The position numbers were made by a program, and so were the translations under genes. The notes beneath the pieces were generated by a model. The model was not told the origin of the DNA. It was given only the letters and a program-made list of their open reading frames with translations, and searched no databases. 64,000 nucleotides of DNA, taken from Sphingomonas hankookensis. GTDB lineage: Bacteria; Pseudomonadota; Alphaproteobacteria; Sphingomonadales; Sphingomonadaceae. Below, one piece after another: positions 8,776 to 16,869 of the stretch. The DNA is taken from assembly GCF_001619955.1 (NCBI RefSeq), contig NZ_LQQO01000002.1, positions 55,881-119,880 of the forward strand, written 5' to 3'. Within the stretch, counting starts at the first letter, position 1, and each line of letters begins with the position of its first letter.

Positions 8776-8779
<4 letters not shown>
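7433..8779 (+). CDS. hisS: Histidyl-tRNA synthetase
   Basis: Class II synthetase charging tRNA-His. The 448 residues include the N-terminal [25 protein letters not shown], motif 2 ([17 protein letters not shown]), the histidine-specific [13 protein letters not shown], and motif 3 ([12 protein letters not shown]). The anticodon-binding domain follows. The intact HisA motifs exclude the HisZ paralogue. It is about 25 residues longer than E. coli HisS, with an acidic tail ([11 protein letters not shown], ending VSDDE). The stop overlaps the prfA start as ATGA, so the two are coupled. Confidence 0.96.
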
Positions 8780-9846
<1,067 letters not shown>

Positions 9847-9877
9847 TGCGCGCACGAGCGTAAAACAAGAAGAAAGG

Positions 9878-10054
9878 AAGGTCGTTTTCACGCGAAGGCG
9901 CGGAGACGCGGAGAAGTTGCGTTGCGGGCAAGGTCCTGTGCCGTCAGGCACTTCATCTCTTGCGGACAGTATGCGAAGCGCGGGATCGCTGCGCGATCGG
10001 TATCGGCGAACGCTGATCCTCCGCGTCTCCGCGCCTTCGCGTGAAAACGACCTT
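9878..10054. repeat. Perfect 36-bp inverted repeat around a 105-bp spacer
   Basis: The left arm 9878-9913 (AAGGTCGTTTTCACGCGAAG onward) is the exact reverse complement of 10019-10054. It separates prfA from prmC. A diverged relative lies at about 20264-20425. No transposase or gene is present inside. Confidence 0.85.
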
Positions 10055-10071
10055 TTCTTTAGCGTCCGCCC

Positions 10072-10890
10072 ATGACCACGCTTCGTCACGCACTGACGCA
10101 GGCAACGGCCCGCATCGCCGACGTCTCCGACTCCCCCCGCCTCGATGCCGAACTCCTCGCCGCCCATGCGCTAGGCTGTACGCGCGAGGCGATGCTGCTC
10201 GCCCGCCTCGACGATCCGGTTCCGGCCACCTTCGCAGCGCTGGTCGAACGCCGCCTGACCCAAGAACCGGTCGCCTATATCACCGGCAGCCGCGCCTTCT
10301 GGACGATCGACCTGCTGGTCGGCCCCGGCGTGCTGGTCCCCCGCGCCGACAGCGAGACGCTGATCGAGGCGGCGGTCGACCATTTCGCCGGCCGCGCCCC
10401 GCAGCGCATCCTCGACTTGGGCACGGGCCCCGGCACCTTGTTGCTCGCCGCACTCGACGAATGGCCCCAAGCGACCGGACTGGGTGTCGACGCCTCGGAA
10501 GTCGCGCTCGACTATGCGCTGCGCAATGGCGCTGCGCTGGGAATGGCGCAGCGGGTGGCGTGGCGACAGGGCGACTGGACCGCCGGCATCGACGGCCGCT
10601 TCGACTTGATCCTCGCCAACCCGCCCTATATCGGCACCGACGAACCACTGCCGCGCGAGGTCGTTGGCCATGAACCGGCGGCGGCGCTCTTCGCCGGGCG
10701 CGACGGGCTCGACGATTACCGCCGGATCGTCCCCGAACTGCGCCGGCTGCTGGCACCCGATGGCATCGCCGCGATCGAGATCGGGTACGAACAGGGCGAC
10801 GCGGTCATGGCGCTGGTGCGCGCCGCCGGGTTGCCCGCGCGGCTGGTGCGCGATCTGGGCGATCGGCCGCGCTGCGTAATTACGGGTTGA
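10072..10890 (+). CDS. prmC: Release factor glutamine methyltransferase PrmC
   Basis: PrmC (HemK) transfers a methyl group from SAM to the glutamine of the GGQ motif in release factors. The 272-residue protein has the N-terminal helical domain with PVAYITGSRAFW, the SAM site LDLGTGPGTLLLA at about 121-133, and the catalytic NPPY at 183-186. The C-terminus AIEIGYEQGDAV and RPRCVITG is typical. It follows prfA after a 225-bp repeat region, so it may have its own promoter or be read through. Confidence 0.95.
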   Translation: MTTLRHALTQATARIADVSDSPRLDAELLAAHALGCTREAMLLARLDDPVPATFAALVERRLTQEPVAYITGSRAFWTIDLLVGPGVLVPRADSETLIEAAVDHFAGRAPQRILDLGTGPGTLLLAALDEWPQATGLGVDASEVALDYALRNGAALGMAQRVAWRQGDWTAGIDGRFDLILANPPYIGTDEPLPREVVGHEPAAALFAGRDGLDDYRRIVPELRRLLAPDGIAAIEIGYEQGDAVMALVRAAGLPARLVRDLGDRPRCVITG

Positions 10891-11134
10891 TCCCGTCATA
10901 CGCGGACCCCATCTTTCCGCTTGGAGAACCCCGCAGCAGCCGCTAAGACCGGCAGCGGGGCAGGCACCATCGACCACGGCGTCGATCGCGGGGCGTGGCT
11001 CCTTCCATCGTCATCAACCACTGTCGTCCGGTGGTCATGGCAGGCGGACGGTGCCCGTGCATCGTTTCGCGAAGTGGCTCGCACCCGGGATCGCGAGATC
11101 GACGGACAGGTAAGGACAGGACAACCAACCCTTG
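10891..11134. other. Long leader before the DUF4167 gene
   Basis: The 244-bp gap contains no ORF that looks real and none of the window's repeat families. It probably carries the promoter and a long 5' leader. I see no recognisable riboswitch. Confidence 0.4.
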
Positions 11135-12022
11135 ATGAACAATCGTCAGGCCGGCCGCCGTCGCGGTCGCGGTGGCCAGCGTCAGCCGGGAAGCGGCGGC
11201 GGTGGTCCGCGGGACAACGGCAACCGCATCGACAACCGTGCGCGTGGTAACGCCGCGCAATTGCTGGAAAAGTACAAGAACCTCGCCGCCGATGCGCAAC
11301 GCGCCGGCGACCGGGTGAACACCGAATATTACCTTCAGTTCGCCGATCATTATTTCCGCGTGCTCGAAGCCGGGCGGTCGCGGGTCGAGGAACAGCGCCG
11401 CAGCCGCGACGAGTTCGACGGCAACGACGAGGATGATTTCGACGGCGACGGCGACAATGGCGCCGAGACCGGCGGCCAGGATCGCGGCCAGCGCGACGAC
11501 CGTGGGAATCGCGACGATCGCGGCCAGCGCGAAGATCGCGGCAATCGCGACGATCGTCAGCCGCGCGCCCAGCGTGAGTATCGCGACGACCGTGGCCCGC
11601 GCGAAGAACGCCAGCCACGCGAGGAACGCCAGTCGCGCGACGATCGCGGCCCGCGCGAAGACCGCCCGCAACGGGAAGACCGTCCGCAGCGCGAGCGCCT
11701 GCGTCGTGACGGCGGCCGGACCACCGCGCCCGCCAATGACGGTGCGGAACTGCGCGGCGTAGAGGGCGAAGTCGGCACGCAGCAGAACGACGTGGCCGAA
11801 GCAGCCCCCGAAGTGGTGGCCGAGGCCAAGCCGGTCCGCCGCCGCACGACCCGCACCCGCGTCGATGCTGCCGCTGCCGAACCGGCCGCCGAAGCGGCTC
11901 CGTCGATCGAGGCGGACCGCCTGCCGCCGGCACTGTCGGCGAACGACGATGCGGCCGAACGCCCGCGCCGCCGTCGCCGCGTCCGTGCCGAAGAGGAAGA
12001 GGCCGTACCGCCCGCCGCCTGA
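11135..12022 (+). CDS. DUF4167 domain protein with Arg/Asp repeats
   Basis: The 295-residue protein has an N-terminal basic Gly/Arg-rich tail (RRRGRGGQRQP), then the DUF4167 core at about 35-85 (NAAQLLEKYKNLAADAQRAG followed by EYYLQFADHYFRVL). A long low-complexity region from about 95 to 195 is built on RDDRG, REDRP and QREE repeats. The C-terminus is acidic with RRRRR patches. DUF4167 is common in alphaproteobacteria; the RG-rich tail suggests nucleic-acid binding, but function is unknown. The ATG at 11135 is preferred over a TTG three bases earlier. A strong terminator follows. Confidence 0.88.
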   Translation: MNNRQAGRRRGRGGQRQPGSGGGGPRDNGNRIDNRARGNAAQLLEKYKNLAADAQRAGDRVNTEYYLQFADHYFRVLEAGRSRVEEQRRSRDEFDGNDEDDFDGDGDNGAETGGQDRGQRDDRGNRDDRGQREDRGNRDDRQPRAQREYRDDRGPREERQPREERQSRDDRGPREDRPQREDRPQRERLRRDGGRTTAPANDGAELRGVEGEVGTQQNDVAEAAPEVVAEAKPVRRRTTRTRVDAAAAEPAAEAAPSIEADRLPPALSANDDAAERPRRRRRVRAEEEEAVPPAA

Positions 12023-12047
12023 TCGGGCGACGCAGGTCGGACTGAAG

Positions 12048-12084
12048 GGGCCGGTATCGCTTGCGGGCGATACCGGCCCTTTTC
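12048..12084 (+). terminator. Rho-independent terminator of the DUF4167 gene
   Basis: A 13-bp perfect stem (GGGCCGGTATCGC with GCGATACCGGCCC), a TTGCGG loop and a TTTT run, 25 bp after the stop codon. Confidence 0.9.
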
Positions 12085-12105
12085 GTTGGGGGTAACAGAC
12101 AGTCC

Positions 12106-12189
12106 CGTCACCCCGGACTTGATCCGGGGTCCCGCTTCTTATCAACGGTTGCAGAAGAAGCGGGACCCCGGGTCAGGCCCGGGGTGACG
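12106..12189. repeat. REP palindrome pair
   Basis: Full-length two-armed copy (CACCCCGGACTTGATCCGGG arm, CCGCTTCTT spacer side, inverted second arm) between convergent genes. Confidence 0.85.
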
Positions 12190-12230
12190 AGGAATCGCAT
12201 GGTAGCGAACGGTCGAACCGCCCTGCGCCT

Positions 12231-13952
12231 TTACCCCGCGGCGAACTGGTCGGCGCTGAGCGAATACAGCCCGCCGGTGCCGGCCATCGCCGCCATGCCC
12301 AGTCCGCGTGCTTCCGGCACGATCCGGTCCAGATAGAAAGCAACCGCCGCCCGCTTGCGCGCCACGAAGTCGGGGTCGGCCACCTGGTCCAGCGCGCGGC
12401 CCTGTCGCTCCAGCAGCCAGCCGCAGGTGCAGGTCGCCAGCATCGTCAGGAACGGATAGCTGCCGGCCAGACGGTCGTCGACATCGGCCTCCAGCATCCA
12501 GCGGGCGACCGCGCGCGTGTCGTTCAGCAGGTCGCGCAGCGCGGCATGGCCGACCTCCGCCTCCATCTCGGTGAACAGCGCCTCGACGCCCGCGCCGCCG
12601 TCGCCAACCAGCTTGCGCCCGACCAGATCGGCGGCCTGGATACCGTTGGTGCCTTCGTAGATCGGCGTGATCCGCGCATCGCGATAATATTGGGCGGCGC
12701 CGGTTTCCTCGACATAGCCCATGCCGCCATGGACCTGCACGCCGAGGCTCGCGACCTCACAGCCAATGTCGGTGCCGTGCGCCTTGGCCAGCGGCGTGAC
12801 CAGGTCGAGCCGGGTCTTGGCACCTTCGACGCCCAGGGTCGCGCGGTCGACCTGTCCGGCGGCGTAATAGACCAAAGCACGCGCCGCCATGGTCTGCGCG
12901 GTCATGCGCAGCAGCATCCGGCGGACATCGGGATGGTCGATGATCGCCACCGGCGCGCCGCCGGTCGAGGCACGGGCCGACTGCACCCGTTCGCGGGCAT
13001 AGGCGACGGCGCGCTGGGTAGCGGCCTCCGCGACCTGCACGCCCTGAAGGCCGACATTCAACCGGGCATTGTTCATCATCGTGAACATGGCGCGCATGCC
13101 GGCACCCTCCGCCCCGATCAGTTCGCCGATGCAGTCGCCATTGTCGCCGAACGACAGGACACAGGTGGGGGAGGCATGCAGCCCCATCTTGTGTTCGATC
13201 GACACCACGCGAATGTCGTTCGGTGCGCCGGGATTGCCATCGGCATCCAGCCGGAACTTGGGGACCAGGAACAGCGAGATCCCCTTAGTCCCTGCCGGGG
13301 CGCCCGGGGTGCGGGCGAGGACGAGATGGACGATATTGTCGGCCATGTCGTGATCGCCGAACGAGATGTAGATCTTGGTACCCGTGATCCGCCAGTTGCC
13401 GTCGCCAACCGGTTCGGCCCGCGTCGTCAGCGCGCCGACGTCCGATCCGGCCTGCGGCTCGGTCAGGTTCATCGTGCCGGTCCATTCGCCGGTCGCGAGC
13501 TTCGGCAGATAGCGTGCCTGCTGCTCGGCGCTGCCATGATGGGTCAGCGCCTCGATCGCGCCGACGGTCAGCGTCGGCGCCAGCGCAAAGCCCATATCGG
13601 CGGTGCCGAGCGTTTCGAGCACCGCGGTCGCCACGGCGAAGGGCAGCGCCTGTCCGCCATATTCGGCGGGCGATCCGATCGTGCCCCAGCCCCCTTCGAC
13701 ATAGGCGCGATAGGCGGCAGGATAGCCATCGGGCATCACCACGCCCTCGGGCGTCCAGCGCGCGCCGACCGTGTCGCCCTTGCGTGTCAGCGGCCGCCAT
13801 TCGCCGGCGGCGAAATCGCCGATCCCGGTCAGGATCGCGTCGAGCAGATCGGGGGTCGCATCGGCGAAGCGCTCTGCCTCGGCCAGGGTTTCGATCCCGG
13901 CGGCGTGGGTCAGCACGAAACGCTGTTCGGCGGTGGCGGGGGTCAGGTCCAT
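12231..13952 (-). CDS. Acyl-CoA dehydrogenase (long, DmdC-like)
   Basis: An FAD enzyme that forms the alpha,beta double bond of an acyl-CoA, passing electrons to ETF. The 573 residues exceed the 380 of short dehydrogenases and carry the extra C-terminal domain of the 590-residue group that includes 3-methylmercaptopropionyl-CoA dehydrogenase. Marks are MNLTEPQAGSDVGAL, the FAD region, GGMGYVEETGAAQYYRDARI and IYEGTNGIQAADLVGRK with the likely catalytic Glu. GAGAGAGGG precedes the ATG at 13952. It is divergent from tsaC with 46 bp between starts. The true acyl substrate cannot be read from sequence. Confidence 0.88.
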   Translation of the reverse strand: MDLTPATAEQRFVLTHAAGIETLAEAERFADATPDLLDAILTGIGDFAAGEWRPLTRKGDTVGARWTPEGVVMPDGYPAAYRAYVEGGWGTIGSPAEYGGQALPFAVATAVLETLGTADMGFALAPTLTVGAIEALTHHGSAEQQARYLPKLATGEWTGTMNLTEPQAGSDVGALTTRAEPVGDGNWRITGTKIYISFGDHDMADNIVHLVLARTPGAPAGTKGISLFLVPKFRLDADGNPGAPNDIRVVSIEHKMGLHASPTCVLSFGDNGDCIGELIGAEGAGMRAMFTMMNNARLNVGLQGVQVAEAATQRAVAYARERVQSARASTGGAPVAIIDHPDVRRMLLRMTAQTMAARALVYYAAGQVDRATLGVEGAKTRLDLVTPLAKAHGTDIGCEVASLGVQVHGGMGYVEETGAAQYYRDARITPIYEGTNGIQAADLVGRKLVGDGGAGVEALFTEMEAEVGHAALRDLLNDTRAVARWMLEADVDDRLAGSYPFLTMLATCTCGWLLERQGRALDQVADPDFVARKRAAVAFYLDRIVPEARGLGMAAMAGTGGLYSLSADQFAAG

Positions 13953-13998
13953 TTGCCCTCTCTCGATCATTGGTTTTTGGCGGTATAGGCACCGAACC

Positions 13999-14958
13999 AT
14001 GACCGCTTCAAACGCTTCGATCACGACCGTTTCCTTACCCTACGGCACGGCGGGAATCGCGGCGGCGGCAAAGGTGATCGCGGGCGGCGGCTGCGTCGCG
14101 GTGCCGACCGAGACGGTCTATGGCCTCGCCGCCGACGCGACCGATTCGCGCGCGGTCGCCGGCATCTATGCGGCCAAGGGGCGGCCGGGGTTCAATCCGC
14201 TGATCGTCCATGTGCCGGATCGCGCGGCGGCCGAGGCGCTGGCGGTGTTCGACGATGCCGCCGCTCGCCTTGCCGATGCCTATTGGCCGGGGCCGCTGAC
14301 GCTGGTGCTGCCGATCCGCGCAGGGAGCGGGATCGCGTCGCTGGTGACGGCGGGGCTGCCGACCGTCGCGATCCGGGTGCCAGCGCATGACGCGATGCAG
14401 GCGCTTTTGCGCGCGACCGGCCGGCCGCTGGCCGCGCCCTCGGCCAATGCCAGCGGATCGATCAGCCCGACGCGCGCCGAGCATGTCCTGCGCAGCCTGG
14501 ACGGGCGCATCCCGCTGGTGATCGATGCCGGGCCGACGACGCAGGGCATCGAATCGACGATCATCGCCTGTGTCGACGGACAGGTGCGGCAACTGCGCCC
14601 CGGACCGATCCCGCACGAGGCGGTCGCCGGGTTGCTTGGCGTCGACATCGGCGGCGCGGGGGAAGGGATCGAGGCGCCCGGGCAGCTGGCGAGCCATTAT
14701 GCCCCGTCCAAGCCGGTCCGGCTGAACGCGACCCGCGCCCAGGACGGCGAATGGCTGATCGGGTTCGGTGCGGTCGCGGGCGACGATACGCTGTCGGCGA
14801 AGGGCGATCCGGTGGAGGCGGCGGCACGGCTGTTCGACGCGCTGCATGTCGCGGACAGCGCGGATCGCCAGCGGATCGCGGTGGCGCCGGTGCCGGAGGC
14901 GGGGCTGGGCGCGGCAATCAACGACCGGTTGCGTCGCGCTGCGGTGCCGACGGGGTAG
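13999..14958 (+). CDS. tsaC: L-threonylcarbamoyladenylate synthase (Sua5 type)
   Basis: Makes threonylcarbamoyl-AMP from threonine, bicarbonate and ATP, the first step of t6A synthesis on ANN-decoding tRNAs. The 319-residue length is that of Sua5, with a YrdC domain (residues 20-200) and the C-terminal Sua5 domain. Marks are VAVPTETVYGLAADA, AAKGRPGFNPLIVHV, RPLAAPSANASGSISPT and the linker PGQLASHYAPSKPV that is typical of Sua5. The ATG at 13999 gives the normal N-terminus. Confidence 0.93.
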   Translation: MTASNASITTVSLPYGTAGIAAAAKVIAGGGCVAVPTETVYGLAADATDSRAVAGIYAAKGRPGFNPLIVHVPDRAAAEALAVFDDAAARLADAYWPGPLTLVLPIRAGSGIASLVTAGLPTVAIRVPAHDAMQALLRATGRPLAAPSANASGSISPTRAEHVLRSLDGRIPLVIDAGPTTQGIESTIIACVDGQVRQLRPGPIPHEAVAGLLGVDIGGAGEGIEAPGQLASHYAPSKPVRLNATRAQDGEWLIGFGAVAGDDTLSAKGDPVEAAARLFDALHVADSADRQRIAVAPVPEAGLGAAINDRLRRAAVPTG

Positions 14959-15062
14959 GGCTCAGGCGTTCCGCACCTTGCAACGCTTCTTCGTTACCCC
15001 GAGGCTACCCATCTTTAACGCTTTGTCCCGTAACCATTCTTGGTACGAAAAGGACCAAGTTT

Positions 15063-16520
15063 GTGAGCGGACAGGACCATATCGATTTCGAACAGCGGCT
15101 GGCGGCGTTCGACTATGACGACCGCAGCTATGGCGCGTTTCCGCGGGTCAAGCGCGCGATCGAACGCCATGCGCCCGCGGCGCTGACTGCGTTGTACCGC
15201 CATATCGCCAGCACCGCGTCGCTGCGGGGGATGTTCGCGTCGCAGGCGCGGATGGACCATGCCCGCGACAAGCAGATGGAGCATTGGCGCAAGCTGTTCT
15301 CCGGTCCGATCGATCGCGACTATGCCGCCGCCGCGACCAATATCGGGCAGGTGCATGCCCGGATCGGGCTGGCTCCAACCTGGTATATCAGCGGCTATGC
15401 CCGGATGCTGGAACATGTCCTGCCCCGGCTGGTGCTCGGGCGGCTGGGGCTGCCGTTCGGAGCGCGGGCACGGGCGCGAGCGGTGACCGCGCTGGTCAAG
15501 GCGTCGCTGATCGACATGGACATCGCGCTCGCCGCCTATTTCACCGCCGAACAGGCGGGGCGCCGCGCGGTGATCGAGCGGTGCGGCGCCGCGTTCGAGC
15601 GGATGGCGCAGGGTGACCTGACGGTATCGCTCGACGGGCTCCCGAACGAATATCAGGCACTGGCCGACAGTTTCGAAGCGATGCGGGCGCAGATGTGCGA
15701 GACGCTGGGCATGGTCACCCGCTCGGGCGAGCAGATCCGCATCGGATCGGGCAATATCCGCCACGCCTCCGACGACCTGTCGCAGCGGACCGAGCAGCAG
15801 GCGGCGAGCCTGGAGGAAACCGCCGCGGCGATGGACCAGATCACCAGCACGGTGCGCCAGACCGCCGATGGCGCGTCGCGTGCCGACCGCATCGTCGGCG
15901 AGGCGCGCAGCGAAGCCGAGGAATCGGGCCGGATCGTGCAGCAGGCGGTCGATGCGATGGGCGGTATCCAGCGGTCGTCGGCGGAGATCAGCGAGATCAT
16001 CAGCGTCATCGACGGCATCGCGTTCCAGACCAACCTGCTGGCGCTGAACGCCGGCGTGGAGGCGGCGCGGGCAGGCGATGCCGGCAAGGGCTTCGCGGTG
16101 GTCGCGTCCGAAGTGCGTGCGCTGGCGCAACGCTCGGCCGATGCCGCCAAGGACGTGAAGGTCAAGATCACCGCATCGTCCGATCAGGTCGAGGCCGGGG
16201 TCGATCTGGTCAACGCCACCGGACAGGCGCTGCAACGGATCATCGGCCGGATCGGCGAGATCAGCGAGCTGGTGTCGGGCATCGCCACCTCCGCCGCGCA
16301 GCAGTCGATCGGGCTGCAACAGGTCAATACCGCCGTGTCGGAAATGGATAACGTGACCCAGCGCAACGCGGCGATGGTCGAGGAAGCGACCGCCGCCGCC
16401 CGCGTGCTGGCGCAGGAGGCCGAGGTGCTGGCCACCGAGGTCGCGCGCTTCCGGGTCGATGGCGGGGCGGGGCCGGTCAACGAAGTGCACCGGATGCAGC
16501 AGCGTATCGCGGCGGCCTGA
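15063..16520 (+). CDS. Globin-coupled methyl-accepting chemotaxis protein
   Basis: A soluble 485-residue transducer with no membrane segment. Residues 1-165 form a sensor globin (protoglobin-like) domain: H98 in QVHARIGLAPTWYISGYA is the likely haem-binding proximal His, and HxxIGLxPxWYxxxY is the hallmark of globin-coupled sensors. A linker follows, then the MCP signalling domain, with a hairpin tip IDGIAFQTNLLALNAGVEAA near residues 320-340 that docks CheW and CheA. It probably senses O2 for aerotaxis, as HemAT does. The GTG start at 15063 has AAAGGACC upstream. No che or flagellar gene is nearby. Confidence 0.9.
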   Translation: MSGQDHIDFEQRLAAFDYDDRSYGAFPRVKRAIERHAPAALTALYRHIASTASLRGMFASQARMDHARDKQMEHWRKLFSGPIDRDYAAAATNIGQVHARIGLAPTWYISGYARMLEHVLPRLVLGRLGLPFGARARARAVTALVKASLIDMDIALAAYFTAEQAGRRAVIERCGAAFERMAQGDLTVSLDGLPNEYQALADSFEAMRAQMCETLGMVTRSGEQIRIGSGNIRHASDDLSQRTEQQAASLEETAAAMDQITSTVRQTADGASRADRIVGEARSEAEESGRIVQQAVDAMGGIQRSSAEISEIISVIDGIAFQTNLLALNAGVEAARAGDAGKGFAVVASEVRALAQRSADAAKDVKVKITASSDQVEAGVDLVNATGQALQRIIGRIGEISELVSGIATSAAQQSIGLQQVNTAVSEMDNVTQRNAAMVEEATAAARVLAQEAEVLATEVARFRVDGGAGPVNEVHRMQQRIAAA

Positions 16521-16869
16521 CCGGGCGACTGTTCGTCGTCGGCTTGCAAAGGCGGGTCTGAATTTGGAAACGGGCCTCTTGGAATTAGGGCGGATCGACA
16601 TGCGCCCTCAAACCTCACCCCGGACTTGTTCCGGGGTCCACGGTGCGGCGATCTGTGCGATTAACGCTTCTTGCGACAGCGTTCGCGGTCCGGTGGACCC
16701 CGGAACAAGTCCGGGGTGACGGGATGGGGATAACCTGACCCCGCCTTCCGGGGTGCGGTAGCCGGGGCCGGGGCGGCCGGAAATCCGTGCTGTATCCGTA
16801 CCCACTCCTGCAAACCGGTTGCGCCGCGGCGATGCGCGTGCTTGGGATCGCACGGGATCGGGAAGCAGT
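16521..16869. other. Intergenic region with a variant REP, no gene seen
   Basis: The 349-bp gap holds a REP variant (16615-16721) and about 150 bp before the ATP-grasp gene that must contain its promoter. No ORF here looks real. Confidence 0.5.
16615..16721. repeat. REP palindrome, variant form
   Basis: The arms read CACCCCGGACTTGTTCCGGG and its inverse, with TGTTCC in place of TGATCC. The usual CCGCTTCTT inner segment is replaced by a longer loop whose edges pair (GGTCCAC with GTGGACC). Confidence 0.8.

Noticed and set aside
9878..10054. Insertion sequence or MITE with terminal inverted repeats
   Set aside because: There is no transposase in the window, no clear target-site duplication, and the relative at 20 kb has a different interior. 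Recorded only as an inverted repeat.
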